A DNA stretch of 64,000 nt, taken from contig NZ_CP180537.1 of the NCBI RefSeq assembly GCF_047777955.1, positions 2,728,001 to 2,792,000 of the forward strand, written 5' to 3'. A program made the translations under genes and the position numbers. Below are positions 37,341 to 46,281 of this stretch, one piece after another (within the stretch, counting starts at the first letter, position 1; every line of letters begins with the position of its first letter). Below the pieces are notes generated by a model, which saw only the letters and a list, made by a program, of their open reading frames with translations, searched no databases and had not been told where the DNA came from. Source of the stretch: Didemnitutus sp047777955 (GTDB taxonomy: Bacteria; Verrucomicrobiota; Verrucomicrobiia; Opitutales; Opitutaceae).

Positions 37341-37489
37341 GCCCGCACCGCTAGCACGCCACGCCGTCGAGTAAAGGCATCGCCACAAAAAATTCCCCGG
37401 TTGCATCCAAACCCGCCTCAGACACCGTAACACCCACTTCGCGGGCTCGGGCATGCCGATTCTACGCACGCCAGCACCGCTCCCCACCT

Positions 37490-39737
37490 ATGAATTTCCG
37501 GGATAAACTCCTCTCCCACCTCGGCCACCGCAACTACGTGCCGACCTCGCTCGAGCGCCTCGCCCGCGAGCTGCGCCTCAGCACCAAGGATCGCCGCAAG
37601 CTCGCCCACGACGCGCGCGAGCTCATCCGCACCGGCCACATCGTCCTGGTGAAGGGCGACCGCCTCTGCCTGCCGCAGGAAGCCGACCTCATCACCGGCC
37701 GCATCAGCTTCCGCCAGTCCGGCTCCGCCATCGTCATCCCCGAGGGCAAGGTCAACTCGCCCGAGCGCGAGCCCGCCATCCAGATCGCCGCCGAGAACAC
37801 CGGCGTCGCCCTCCATGGCGACACCGTCGTCGTCCGCCTCATCACCGGCCGCGAGCGCGACCAATACCGTTTCCTCAAGCCCGACGAGCGCGCCGGTCGC
37901 GTCATCGAGATCCTCTCCCGCGCCAACGACACCACTACCGGCACGCTCCACCGCGGCCGCACCTATTTCTACGTCCTGCCCGACGATCCGCGCATCCCCC
38001 TCGACATCATTGTCGACGACCCGATGCGCTCGAAGCTCCGCCCGCTGCCCGCCGTGGGCGACAAGGTCGTCGTCCGCATCGCCGAGTGGACCGAGCGCCA
38101 CCGCAGCCCGGCCGGCGAGATCGTGGAAAAACTCGGCCGCGCCTTCGAGCCGCGCGCCGAGCTCGCCGCCATCTACCACAAATACAACCTCTCGCCCGCC
38201 TTCCCCCGAGGTCGTCCGCGAGGCCGCCGCCATCCCGCCCGAGGTCCGCCCGCAGGAGCTGCGCGGCCGTCAGGATTTCCGCGACGTGCCGACGTTCACG
38301 ATCGACCCCGACGACGCCAAGGACTTCGACGACGCGCTCTCGCTCGAGTATTTACCCAACGGCGACCTCCGCGTCGGCGTGCACATCGCCGACGTCAGCA
38401 CCTACGTCCGCTCCGGCTCCGCCCTCGACCGCGAGGCGCAGCAGCGGGGCAACTCCACCTACCTCGTCGGCGCCGTCGTGCCGATGCTGCCCGAAAAACT
38501 CTCCAACGGCCTCTGCTCGCTCGTCGAGGCGCAGGACCGCCTGACCAAGGCCGCCATCTTCACTTTCTCCTCCGGCGGACGCCTCAAGAAAACCGAGTTC
38601 GCCAACACCGTCATCCGCTCCGTCAAGCGCCTGACCTACAAGCAGGCCTACGCGCTCATGTTCGAGGACAGCCTCGACGCCATCCGCCGCCTGCCCGTCC
38701 CGCCGAAGCACCAGACCGGCTCCACCGGCCGCCTGCTCAGTTCGCTGACCGACGGCGAACTCGGCAACCTCCAGAAATGGACGCGCCAGCTCTGGGCCAT
38801 CGCGCGCAAACTCCGCGCCGACCGCTTCCGCCACGGCTCGCTCGACCTCGACATGCCCGAAACGAAGATCTTCGTCGACGAGCACGGCTACGCCGACCGC
38901 ATCGAGAAGATCGAGAACGACGAGAGCCACCAGCTCATCGAGGAGTTCATGCTCCTCGCCAACGAGGCCGTCGCCCGCCTCACCCGCACGCAGAACCTTC
39001 CGTCGCTCTACCGCGTGCACGACGATCCCGACGAGGAACGCCTCGCCGACCTCCGCCGCGAACTCGCCGCGCAAGGCATCAAGGTCGGCGACCTCACCCA
39101 GCGCGAGGAACTCGTGAAGCTCCTCGCGTTCCTGAAGGACCACCCGCAAGGCCACCTGCTCCGCGTCCAGGTGCTCCGCTCGATGCGCAAGGCCTGCTAC
39201 CGCGCCAAGCCCGACGGCCACTTCGGCCTCGCGAAGCAGGACTACACGCACTTCACCTCGCCGATCCGCCGCTACTCCGACCTCGTCGTCCACCGCGTCT
39301 TCGAGCACTACCTCGTGAAGTTCGAGGGCTACCCCGCCGGCCCGCACAGCGCCGGCTACAACATCGCCCGCGCCGAGGCGCTCGCCGAACACCTCTCGCT
39401 CACCGAGATCAACAGCACCGAAGCCGAGCGCGACTCCGTGAAGGTGAAGCTCGCCGAGTTCTTCGAGCGCGAAGTGGAGAAGAAAAAGAAGACGCGCTTC
39501 AAGGCCGTCATCACCGACGTCCGCAACCACGGCTTCTTCGTCGAACTCGCCGCCGCCGGCGCCTTTGGCCTCGTGCCGATCTCGTCGCTCCAGGACGATT
39601 TCTACCACCTCAACCCGAGCGGCACCGCCTTCATCGGTCGCAAGACGAAGCGCAAATTCGAACTCGGCCGCACCATCGACGTCGTCGTCCTCCGCGTCGA
39701 CCGCCAGAAGCGGATGCTGGATTTCACGGTGCCGTGA
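37490..39737 (+). CDS. rnr: Ribonuclease R (one apparent frameshift)
   Basis: About 749 aa once repaired. It is a processive 3'-5' exoribonuclease that degrades structured RNA. Cold-shock-type domains occupy roughly the first 230 residues. The RNB catalytic centre is TIDPDDAKDFDDALS, with the four Asp metal ligands. HFTSPIRRYSDLVVHRVFEH is the second RNB signature. A C-terminal S1 domain reads FKAVITDVRNHGFFVEL. A run of five C at 38203-38207 shifts the frame. Removing one C joins NLSPAF to PEVVREAAAIPPEV. Confidence 0.93.
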
Positions 39738-39761
39738 AGTGAGTAGTTGCTTCGGCCAATC

Positions 39762-40031
39762 ATGGACCAAGACAGTTCAGCACACTGGCCTAACTGGCCG
39801 TTCTACGTGGCCGGATACTTTGCGGCGGGCTGTATGGCAGTATCAACGGTCAGCGACTCCTTTCGATATGTGATGACAACAGCCTTCTCGTTTATGGCCT
39901 TGGCTGGGCTGATCTGGGCCGCAACCCAAGGGTTTATCGTCGAAAGGAAGCGGGGACCTCTGATCTCTGGCACGAAATACTATTTCGTAATCTGGCTAGG
40001 TCTGGTGGTTTGGTTTCTCGTGCGCACCTAA
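39762..40031 (+). CDS. Small membrane protein in a lower-GC patch
   Basis: 89 aa from ATG 39762. Hydrophobic stretches are FYVAGYFAAGCMAVSTV, FSFMALAGLIWAATQGF, and the C-terminal YYFVIWLGLVVWFLV. Base composition is visibly lower in GC than its neighbours, and codon use (ACT, TCA, GTA, ATA) is unlike the surrounding genes, which suggests recent acquisition. It lies between rnr and an 80-bp palindromic repeat. No family recognised. Confidence 0.6.
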   Translation: MDQDSSAHWPNWPFYVAGYFAAGCMAVSTVSDSFRYVMTTAFSFMALAGLIWAATQGFIVERKRGPLISGTKYYFVIWLGLVVWFLVRT

Positions 40032-40038
40032 AGTGCTT

Positions 40039-40118
40039 GTCATCGCGAGCCCGACGTAGTCGGGCGTGGCGATCCAGCTAACTGGATTGCTTCGTCGCTC
40101 CGCTCCTCACAATGACAG
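40039..40118. repeat. MITE-like palindromic repeat, 80 bp
   Basis: It begins TGTCATCGCGAGC and ends CTCACAATGACA, giving terminal inverted repeats TGTCAT/ATGACA. The centre is CGATCCAG-CTAA-CTGGATTG, with a small inner hairpin CCCGACGTAGTCGGG. This 'TGTCATTGCGAGC...CAATCCAG' architecture is a dispersed repeat type known from several bacterial phyla. Only this copy is in the window. Confidence 0.75.
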
Positions 40119-40278
40119 GCTCAGAGGTGGTCGCCGACGTCCCGGCGGCGACGAGGCGCATGCCGCGGCCGCATGGCGCCGCCGAGGACGTCGACGCCCA
40201 CCACGTTCGCTGCACGTGTTCCGACGCGTGACGAAGTGATTGAGAAACCCGTTCGTCTGTGATTCTCCCGAACCGCGC

Positions 40279-41737
40279 ATGTCCACCGACGTTCTCCCCT
40301 CGCCCGCCGCGAGATCCTGCTCCTCGAAGACGACCCCGCGCTCCGCCGCCGGCTCGTCGCGACGCTGCGCGCGCTCGGCGGCGAAGTCTCCGAAGCCACC
40401 AATCTCGCCGAAGCGCGCCGACTGCTGCGCGACCTGAGCTTCGACTTCGCGCTCGTCGACCTGCACCTGCCCGACGGCGACGCGCTCATGCTGCTGCGCG
40501 AAGGCGCATTTTCGGAAAACACCGGCGTCGTCGTCATGACCGCGTTCGGTGGCATCCCGCAAGCCGTCGAAGCGATGCGCCTCGGCGCTGGCGACTACCT
40601 CACGAAACCCTTCGAGCCCGAGGCTCTCCCCGTCGCGTTCCTGCGCTGCCGCCAACAGCGCACCGCGGCGCGCCGCACCGAGCACCAGAACGCCACCGGC
40701 GCCGACGGCGCGGAACTCTTCTTCGGCCACAGCCTCGACGCCGTCCGTCGCCAGCTCGACACGATCCTCGCCGCCGAGCGCCGCCTCGAACGCCGCCTGC
40801 CGCCCGTGCTGATCGAAGGCGAGACCGGCACCGGCAAAACCGCCCTAGCCCGCTGGCTCCACCGCCACGGCCCGCGCGCCGCCGAGCCGTTCATCGCCGT
40901 CAACTGCGCCGCGCTGCCCGAGCAGCTCGCCGAGTCAGAACTCTTCGGCCACGAACGCGGCGCGTTCACCGACGCCCGCACCGCCCGCACCGGCCTCTTC
41001 GAAGCCGCCGACGGCGGCACGCTCTTCCTCGACGAGATCGCGTCCTCTCGCCGGCCATCCAGGCGAAGGTCCTCGTCGCGATCGAGGACGGCCGCATCCG
41101 TCGCCTCGGCTCGAACAAGGAAATCGCGATCGACGCGCGCCTCATCGCCGCCAGCAACCGCCCGCTGCGCGCGCTCGCTGAGACCGGCGCCTTCCGCGAC
41201 GACCTCTACCAGCGGCTCAATCTTCTGCACGTCACGCTGCCGCCGCTGCGCGAGCGCGGCGCCGACATCGTCGCCCTCGCGCGTCAGCTCCTCGCCGCCA
41301 CGGCGAAACGCCACCGCCTCCGCCCGCTCACGATCTCCGACGACGGCGCGCGCCGCCTCCAGGCCCAGCGCTGGCCCGGCAACGTCCGCGAACTCGCCCA
41401 CGAAATCGAGCGCGCCGTGATCTTCGGCCAAACCGGCGCGCCGCTCGACTTCGCGCACCTCGCCGCGCCGCCGGCAGCGGGTTCTTCCGCGTCTTCCAGC
41501 GAAGCCCAGGCGCTCCACGACTGGCGCAACCCCGCGTGGCGCCTGCCCGAATCCGGCTTCTCCCTCGACGCCGTCACGACCGCGCTGATCGACGACGCCC
41601 TCCGTGAAACCGGCGGCAACGTCTCCGCCGCCGCGCGCCGCCTCGGCGTCACGCGCCAGTTCCTCCGCTACCGCCTCGAAGGCGGCAACGGGACTGCGCC
41701 GCGCGACAGCGACCCCGAGCCCGACGGGGCGCGCTGA
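40279..41737 (+). CDS. NtrC-family sigma-54-dependent response regulator (two apparent frameshifts)
   Basis: About 486 aa when repaired. The receiver domain reads REILLLEDDP, FALVDLHLPDGD (phospho-Asp) and TKPFEPEAL (Lys). The AAA+ domain has Walker A EGETGTGKTALARWL, the sigma-54 loop as ERGAFTDA (a GAFTGA variant), GTLFLDEI, and WPGNVRELAHEIER. The C-terminal Fis-type HTH is NVSAAARRLGVTRQFLRYRL. Frame breaks lie at 40296-40299 (CCCC) and 41044-41045 (CC), and one extra C at each restores every motif. It is followed by an outer-membrane protein and, further on, a histidine kinase. Confidence 0.9.
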
Positions 41738-41776
41738 CCGCCGCGCGGCCGTTGCGGCCTGAGGCGGAGGCGCTCC

Positions 41777-41838
41777 GTGCTGGCTGCCTGCAGCCAGCGC
41801 ACGTCCTCCGCCGCGTCCTCGCCTGGCTGCATTCAGCC
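41777..41838. repeat. Two TGGCTG...CAGCCA hairpins
   Basis: TGGCTG-CCTG-CAGCCA (with flanking GTGC/GCAC) and TGGCTG-CATT-CAGCCA occur about 45 bp apart between the regulator stop and the outer-membrane protein gene. They could be small REP-type palindromes or operator half-sites. Confidence 0.45.
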
Positions 41839-41927
41839 AACGCCGCGCCGTCGCACCGCGCCGCACGCGGCCGCATCTCGCTTTATCCATCTGGCCTTCG
41901 CCAACTTGAGCACACCGCGCCGCGAGT

Positions 41928-41943
41928 TGGCACGCGCATGGCA
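41928..41943 (+). promoter_or_regulatory. Possible sigma-54 (-24/-12) promoter
   Basis: TGGCACG-CGCA-TGGCA matches the consensus TGGCACG-N4-TTGCA with one mismatch and correct spacing. It lies just upstream of the outer-membrane protein gene and downstream of an NtrC-type activator. The predicted start site (about 41954) would leave only a 4-nt leader before ATG 41958, which weakens the call. Confidence 0.4.
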
Positions 41944-41957
41944 AAGAGACAGGGGCA

Positions 41958-42599
41958 ATGACAATCAAACCCGTCCTCCTTTCCCTCCTCGCCAGCGTCG
42001 CCGCGACCGCGGCCTCCGCTTCCGTCTACGTCGATGTCGGCGTCTCCAAGCTCGAGATTTCGGGCACCCCGGCCATCGGCGACCTCGGCCAGAGGATCGA
42101 CGATGACCTGCCGTCCAGCGCCTTCACCTTCACCGTCGGCTATGAATTCACGCCCGTCATCGGCGCCGAGCTTCGCTACACCTCGTTCGGCGACGTGCGC
42201 GTCTCGAAGGTCGCCCCGAGCGGCGCCGTCTTCCCGATCTCGGGGCCGGTGATCCAGGCGCAGACGTTCTACCTCTACGAACAGTCCACGCAGCTCTACA
42301 CGCTCGCCCTGCCGTTCCGCGTCGTCGAGCGCGGCGCGTTCTCCGCGTCGGTCACGCCGCTCGTGCACCTCGAGCGCTCCGACTTCACCTTCACCAACAC
42401 CGGCGTGAACACCCTGCTCCTGCCCGGCCCGCTGCCCGTGATCTACCGCGACACGCGCACCCAGCTGCACTTCGGCGGCGAACTCAAGCTCGCCTACCGC
42501 TTCAACCCCAACGTCGGCGCCTCGCTCACCTACAGCTACACCGCCCTCGAGGCCTACGACGCGCAGCTGCTCGGCGCCGGCCTCGAGTTCCGCTTCTGA
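41958..42599 (+). CDS. Small outer-membrane beta-barrel protein
   Basis: 213 aa. The signal peptide is MTIKPVLLSLLASVAATAASA. The rest alternates beta-strands (SVYVDVGVSKLEI, AFTFTVGYEFTPVIGAELRY, TQLHFGGELKLAYRFNPNVG, ASLTYSYTALEAY). It ends LGAGLEFRF, with the C-terminal Phe used by the BAM machinery. This pattern fits an eight-stranded OmpA/OmpW-like barrel. A possible sigma-54 promoter and the Shine-Dalgarno AGGGG precede the ATG. It may be a target of the flanking two-component genes. Confidence 0.8.
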   Translation: MTIKPVLLSLLASVAATAASASVYVDVGVSKLEISGTPAIGDLGQRIDDDLPSSAFTFTVGYEFTPVIGAELRYTSFGDVRVSKVAPSGAVFPISGPVIQAQTFYLYEQSTQLYTLALPFRVVERGAFSASVTPLVHLERSDFTFTNTGVNTLLLPGPLPVIYRDTRTQLHFGGELKLAYRFNPNVGASLTYSYTALEAYDAQLLGAGLEFRF

Positions 42600-42750
42600 G
42601 TTTCAGCCCCGGGAATCTCGCCCGCCGCTTCGTCGGTGTGTCGCTTCGTGTGTGTCCGTCCGGTCAGGTCGGCGCGCATCACAGGCGGCGGGCGCCCGGG
42701 GCGACCTCTGCGCGCTCGACTTGCCCGTCATCCCGCTCTGAATTGTCGCC

Positions 42751-44292
42751 GTGTCCGACTCCCTTGCCCGCCTCGCCGTCCGTCTCGCGCTCGCCGCGCT
42801 GCTGGCGCCGCTCGCGCCGTCCGCCCGCGCCCAGGCGGAGGCGACCATCGCGGGCCAGGGCGCCGCGGGCGGCGGCGTGCCCCAATCGCGTCCCGCGCCG
42901 CGCGACCCGAATTTCCTCCGCGACGGCCAGCATTTCCCCGGACTTTCCAACCAGACGGCGCTGACCGAGCTGATGCCGGTCTACTTCCCGGCCACGGTGC
43001 CCGCGCTCGAGACCGAGCTGCCGGCCGCCCCCGCCGTGCGTGATCCGATCTGGAACGATCTCGCCGGCGAGGCCAACGAGCTCTTCTTCGCCCCGCTCAG
43101 CTCGCGCCTGGCCAAGGGCGGCCTCGACCGCCGCATGCGCGAGCGCGTCGATCTCTACCGCCGCAAGCGCACCGCCGCCCTCGGCGAGCTGCGCCAGTCG
43201 CTCGCCGCCGCCGAGACCGCCACGCCGCCGCCCGCGCCCGGCGACGACGCCCTCGCCGAACTCGCCACGACGGCCGATGCCTTGCGCCGCGACCTCTACC
43301 GCGGCGGCTTCCTCGTCGCCGACGCCGACTGGAACCAGCACCGCAACTGGCGGCTCGGCGACCCCGGCAGCAAGCGCACGGCGCAGGAACTCCTCGCCGA
43401 CGAGCTCGCCGTCATGCGCGCCGCGATCTTCTACCAGGAAGGCCTCTCCCTCCCGCAGCGCCAGCTGCTGCGCGAGATCGTGATCGAGCTCGCCGCCGCG
43501 CTCGGCGACACCGACAGCGCCACCGCGTCCGACTTCGCCCCCGACGAGACGATCTTCTTCCTGCCCCACGGTTCCCGGCTCCGTCTGCCCGCCGACGTCC
43601 CGGCCGCGCTCGCCGCGCAGATCGACGCGTTCACCGCCCAGAAACGCGCCCTCAAGCGCGAGCTGCGCGACGCGCTCTTCAGCCTCGACCGCGAGAGCGA
43701 CTCCAAGCGCGAGCGCGCCCTGCGCGAGCTCGCCGCCCGGCAGGAGCCGCGCTTCCGCGAACTCGAATCGGCCGCCGAGGCCATCCGCCGCGAGCTCGCC
43801 TCCCTCGCCTCCGCCCGCCCCGTCGCCCCGCGCTCCCCGCTCCCGCCGGAGCTCGAGCAGCGCCTCGAGACCTACCTGCGCAACAAGGCCAGCCTCCAGC
43901 GCGTCGCGCGGCAGCAGGCCCAGCCCGACGCCGACAAGGGCGGCGCCAGGAAGGAGCCATCCGCCGAGGCCGCCCGCGCCGCGCTCGCCGCCTTCGAGGC
44001 CGAGAACCGCAACCGCATCGCCGCGCTGGCCGCGGAGGCGCGCGCCCTGCGCGAGGAAGTCGCCCGCGTCGCCGCCCACTCCCCCGCCGGGGCGACGAAA
44101 TCGGTCGACGCCCTGCTGGCGGACTTCGCCGCGGCGTTCAAGCAGCAGCAGTTGCGCGCACTCTACCAGGATTACCGCACCGCCGTGCTCCAGCCGGGCC
44201 TCACGCCCGCCCAGCGCGAGCTGCTGTTCAACGCCGCCGTCGCCGCGCTCGACCTCACCGGCCTCAAGGACTGGCAGGCCGTCCCCGAGTGA
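42751..44292 (+). CDS. Exported coiled-coil protein of unknown function
   Basis: 513 aa from a GTG at 42751. The signal peptide is SDSLARLAVRLALAALLAPL, ending near SARAQA. The middle is long helical coiled coil (RRMRERVDLYRRKRTAALGEL, QKRALKRELRDALFSLDRES, RELESAAEAIRRELASLA). Near the middle is DETIFFLPHGSRLRLP. No known domain recognised. It overlaps the histidine-kinase gene, so it is probably a periplasmic partner or sensor-input protein of that kinase. Confidence 0.65.
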   Translation: MSDSLARLAVRLALAALLAPLAPSARAQAEATIAGQGAAGGGVPQSRPAPRDPNFLRDGQHFPGLSNQTALTELMPVYFPATVPALETELPAAPAVRDPIWNDLAGEANELFFAPLSSRLAKGGLDRRMRERVDLYRRKRTAALGELRQSLAAAETATPPPAPGDDALAELATTADALRRDLYRGGFLVADADWNQHRNWRLGDPGSKRTAQELLADELAVMRAAIFYQEGLSLPQRQLLREIVIELAAALGDTDSATASDFAPDETIFFLPHGSRLRLPADVPAALAAQIDAFTAQKRALKRELRDALFSLDRESDSKRERALRELAARQEPRFRELESAAEAIRRELASLASARPVAPRSPLPPELEQRLETYLRNKASLQRVARQQAQPDADKGGARKEPSAEAARAALAAFEAENRNRIAALAAEARALREEVARVAAHSPAGATKSVDALLADFAAAFKQQQLRALYQDYRTAVLQPGLTPAQRELLFNAAVAALDLTGLKDWQAVPE

Positions 44293-45668
44293 TGTTCCGC
44301 CACGCCCTGCCCGCCCGCACCACCCTGCTCGCCGCCACCCTCGGCGCCGGCGCGCTGCTGCTGGCGATCTTCGGCACGCTGCTGATCTATTTCCGCGACG
44401 GCCTGCACCGCGAGATCCGCCGCACCGTCATCAACCGCGACTCCGCCGTCCTCTCGCCCGTCACGCGCCAGCAGATCACGGCCGCCAGCCGGCGCGTCGC
44501 ACCGCGCCCGCTGCGCGCGCCCGAGATGCTCGACGCCGTGCTCCCCACCGCCCAGCAGGACGGCATGCTCGCCGTCGCCGTGTTCAACGAGCAGGGCGAG
44601 TTGCTCCGCGCCGTGCCCGACACGCTGCTCTTCGCCGAACTCGCCACCAGCGACTACGTCACGCTCCTCGGCAACGTCCCGGTCAGCCGCTACCACGCGG
44701 ATTTCCCACTCGACCGCTATTTCCGCGGCGCGCAGCCGCGCACCACCGCGCCCGTGCTCGAGGTGCTGCTCCCGCTGGTCGAGCCCGGCCACACGCAGCC
44801 GAGCGGCTATGCCCAATACTACATCGACGCCCGCGGCCTCGCCGGGGAACTCGCCGCGATCGAGAGCCGTCTCGACGGCCACACCTGGTCGATCCTCGCC
44901 GCCGGCGCCGTCGCCGCCGCGCTCGTGCTGGGCGGCGCCTGCTTCGGGCTGCTGCGCGCGCAGCGGCTCGTGGCCGAGCGCAACGAACGCCTCGCCCGCG
45001 CCAACCTCGAGCTCACCCTCGCCGCCAAGGCCTCCGCCCTCGGCCAGATCACGTCGCACCTGATCCACGGCCTGCAGGGCTCCGTCGCCAGCCTCCGCTC
45101 CGCCGTTGCGCCCGCGGAGAAACCCGACCTGGAATCGGTCGCCTTCCACGCCGAGCGCATGCAGGCCCTCATCGCCGAGGTCGTCGCCCTGCTCGGCGAC
45201 ATGCGCACCGGCGCGACCTACGAGATCGCGCCCGACGAGATCGCCACCCTCATCCGCCAGCGCGGCGAGGCCCACGCCAATCCGCGCGGCGTGCAGCTCG
45301 ACGTGATCAACCGCGCCCGTCGCCCGCTCGACAACCACCGCGGCAGCCTGCTCTGCCTCATCGCCGCCAACCTCGTCCAGAACGCCGTGCGCGCCTCCGC
45401 CGCCGGACAGTCGATCCTGGTCGAGCTGACCGAGGCGGGCGGCGAGGTGCAGCTCACCGTTTCCGACCAGGGCGGCGGCATCCCGCCGGACCTGCAGGCG
45501 CGCCTGTTCACGCCCGGCGCGAGCGGCAGCCAGGGCACCGGCCTCGGCCTGTCGATCAGCCGGCTGCTCGCCCGCCAGATGGAGGGCGACCTGGAACTCG
45601 TCGCGACCGGACCGGCCGGCACGGTGTTTCGCGCCCGCGTCGGCAGCGCACGTTTGCAAATCGCCTGA
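44292..45668 (+). CDS. Membrane-bound sensor histidine kinase
   Basis: 458 aa (GTG 44289 is an alternative start). Transmembrane helix 1 is at about residues 10-32, followed by a roughly 150-residue periplasmic sensor (with FNEQGELLRAVPDTLL). Helix 2 is around 195-218 (ILAAGAVAAALVLGGACFG). The dimerisation/phosphoacceptor region reads LGQITSHLIHGLQGS. Its HG context departs from the usual HE(I/L). The ATP-binding domain has ANLVQNAVRAS (N box), VSDQGGGIP (G1) and GTGLGLSIS (G2). The likely partner is the NtrC-type regulator at 40279. Confidence 0.88.
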   Translation: MFRHALPARTTLLAATLGAGALLLAIFGTLLIYFRDGLHREIRRTVINRDSAVLSPVTRQQITAASRRVAPRPLRAPEMLDAVLPTAQQDGMLAVAVFNEQGELLRAVPDTLLFAELATSDYVTLLGNVPVSRYHADFPLDRYFRGAQPRTTAPVLEVLLPLVEPGHTQPSGYAQYYIDARGLAGELAAIESRLDGHTWSILAAGAVAAALVLGGACFGLLRAQRLVAERNERLARANLELTLAAKASALGQITSHLIHGLQGSVASLRSAVAPAEKPDLESVAFHAERMQALIAEVVALLGDMRTGATYEIAPDEIATLIRQRGEAHANPRGVQLDVINRARRPLDNHRGSLLCLIAANLVQNAVRASAAGQSILVELTEAGGEVQLTVSDQGGGIPPDLQARLFTPGASGSQGTGLGLSISRLLARQMEGDLELVATGPAGTVFRARVGSARLQIA

Positions 45669-45690
45669 TCGCGATTCCTCTTCGACGGCG

Positions 45691-46218
45691 ATGAAGCACT
45701 ACGATTTCGCCGACCAGTTCCGCGCCGTCTACGACCGGGCCGTGAAACTCTACGCCGCCGGCCAGCGCGGCGCGGAGACCTTCTTCTCCCCCGCGGAGAA
45801 GGCCTTTCTCGCCGCCAACGGCCTCAACAGCCAGCACCTCTACGACTACGCCGAGGACCACAACAACGGCGGCGAGCCCGGCTACGACCGCGCGCTCGCG
45901 ATCGAACTGATCCGCCGCGACTACTTCCTGAACGCCCAGCGCGGCCAGGCCTCCACGCGGGTGCTCGACGAAAGCGCGCTGCCGCCCAAGGACGCCGCCG
46001 TGCAGGGCATCGCGTGGCTGCCGCGCATCATCCCGAAGGCGAAGGCCAAGCTCCGCGGCGAACTGCCGCCCTCGCTCATGTATTCCTGCGGCGGCGACCG
46101 GCGCTTCTTCAAGGAGCACGACATCCACCCGGCCGAGTTCCTCAGCCTGGTCTGGCGCCACGAGAACGACGACGCGGCCATCGTCGCCTGGGTCGTCGCG
46201 CGCTCGCGCGCCCGCTGA
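45691..46218 (+). CDS. DUF5069-like protein
   Basis: 175 aa, soluble. The C-terminal half follows the DUF5069 pattern: WLPRIIPKAKAKLRGELPPS, then CGGDRRFFKEHDIHPAEF, and DDAAIVAWVV. The N-terminal half (FADQFRAVYDRAVKLYAAG, FLAANGLNSQHLYDYAED) is an extra helical domain. Function unknown. It lies 22 bp after the kinase on the same strand and may be in its operon. Confidence 0.7.
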   Translation: MKHYDFADQFRAVYDRAVKLYAAGQRGAETFFSPAEKAFLAANGLNSQHLYDYAEDHNNGGEPGYDRALAIELIRRDYFLNAQRGQASTRVLDESALPPKDAAVQGIAWLPRIIPKAKAKLRGELPPSLMYSCGGDRRFFKEHDIHPAEFLSLVWRHENDDAAIVAWVVARSRAR

Positions 46219-46281
46219 TCTTTCGGACTGACCGTGCGGCGCGGGCTTGAGGCGGCGGCCGGACCGCCCGAGCCTGCCGCC

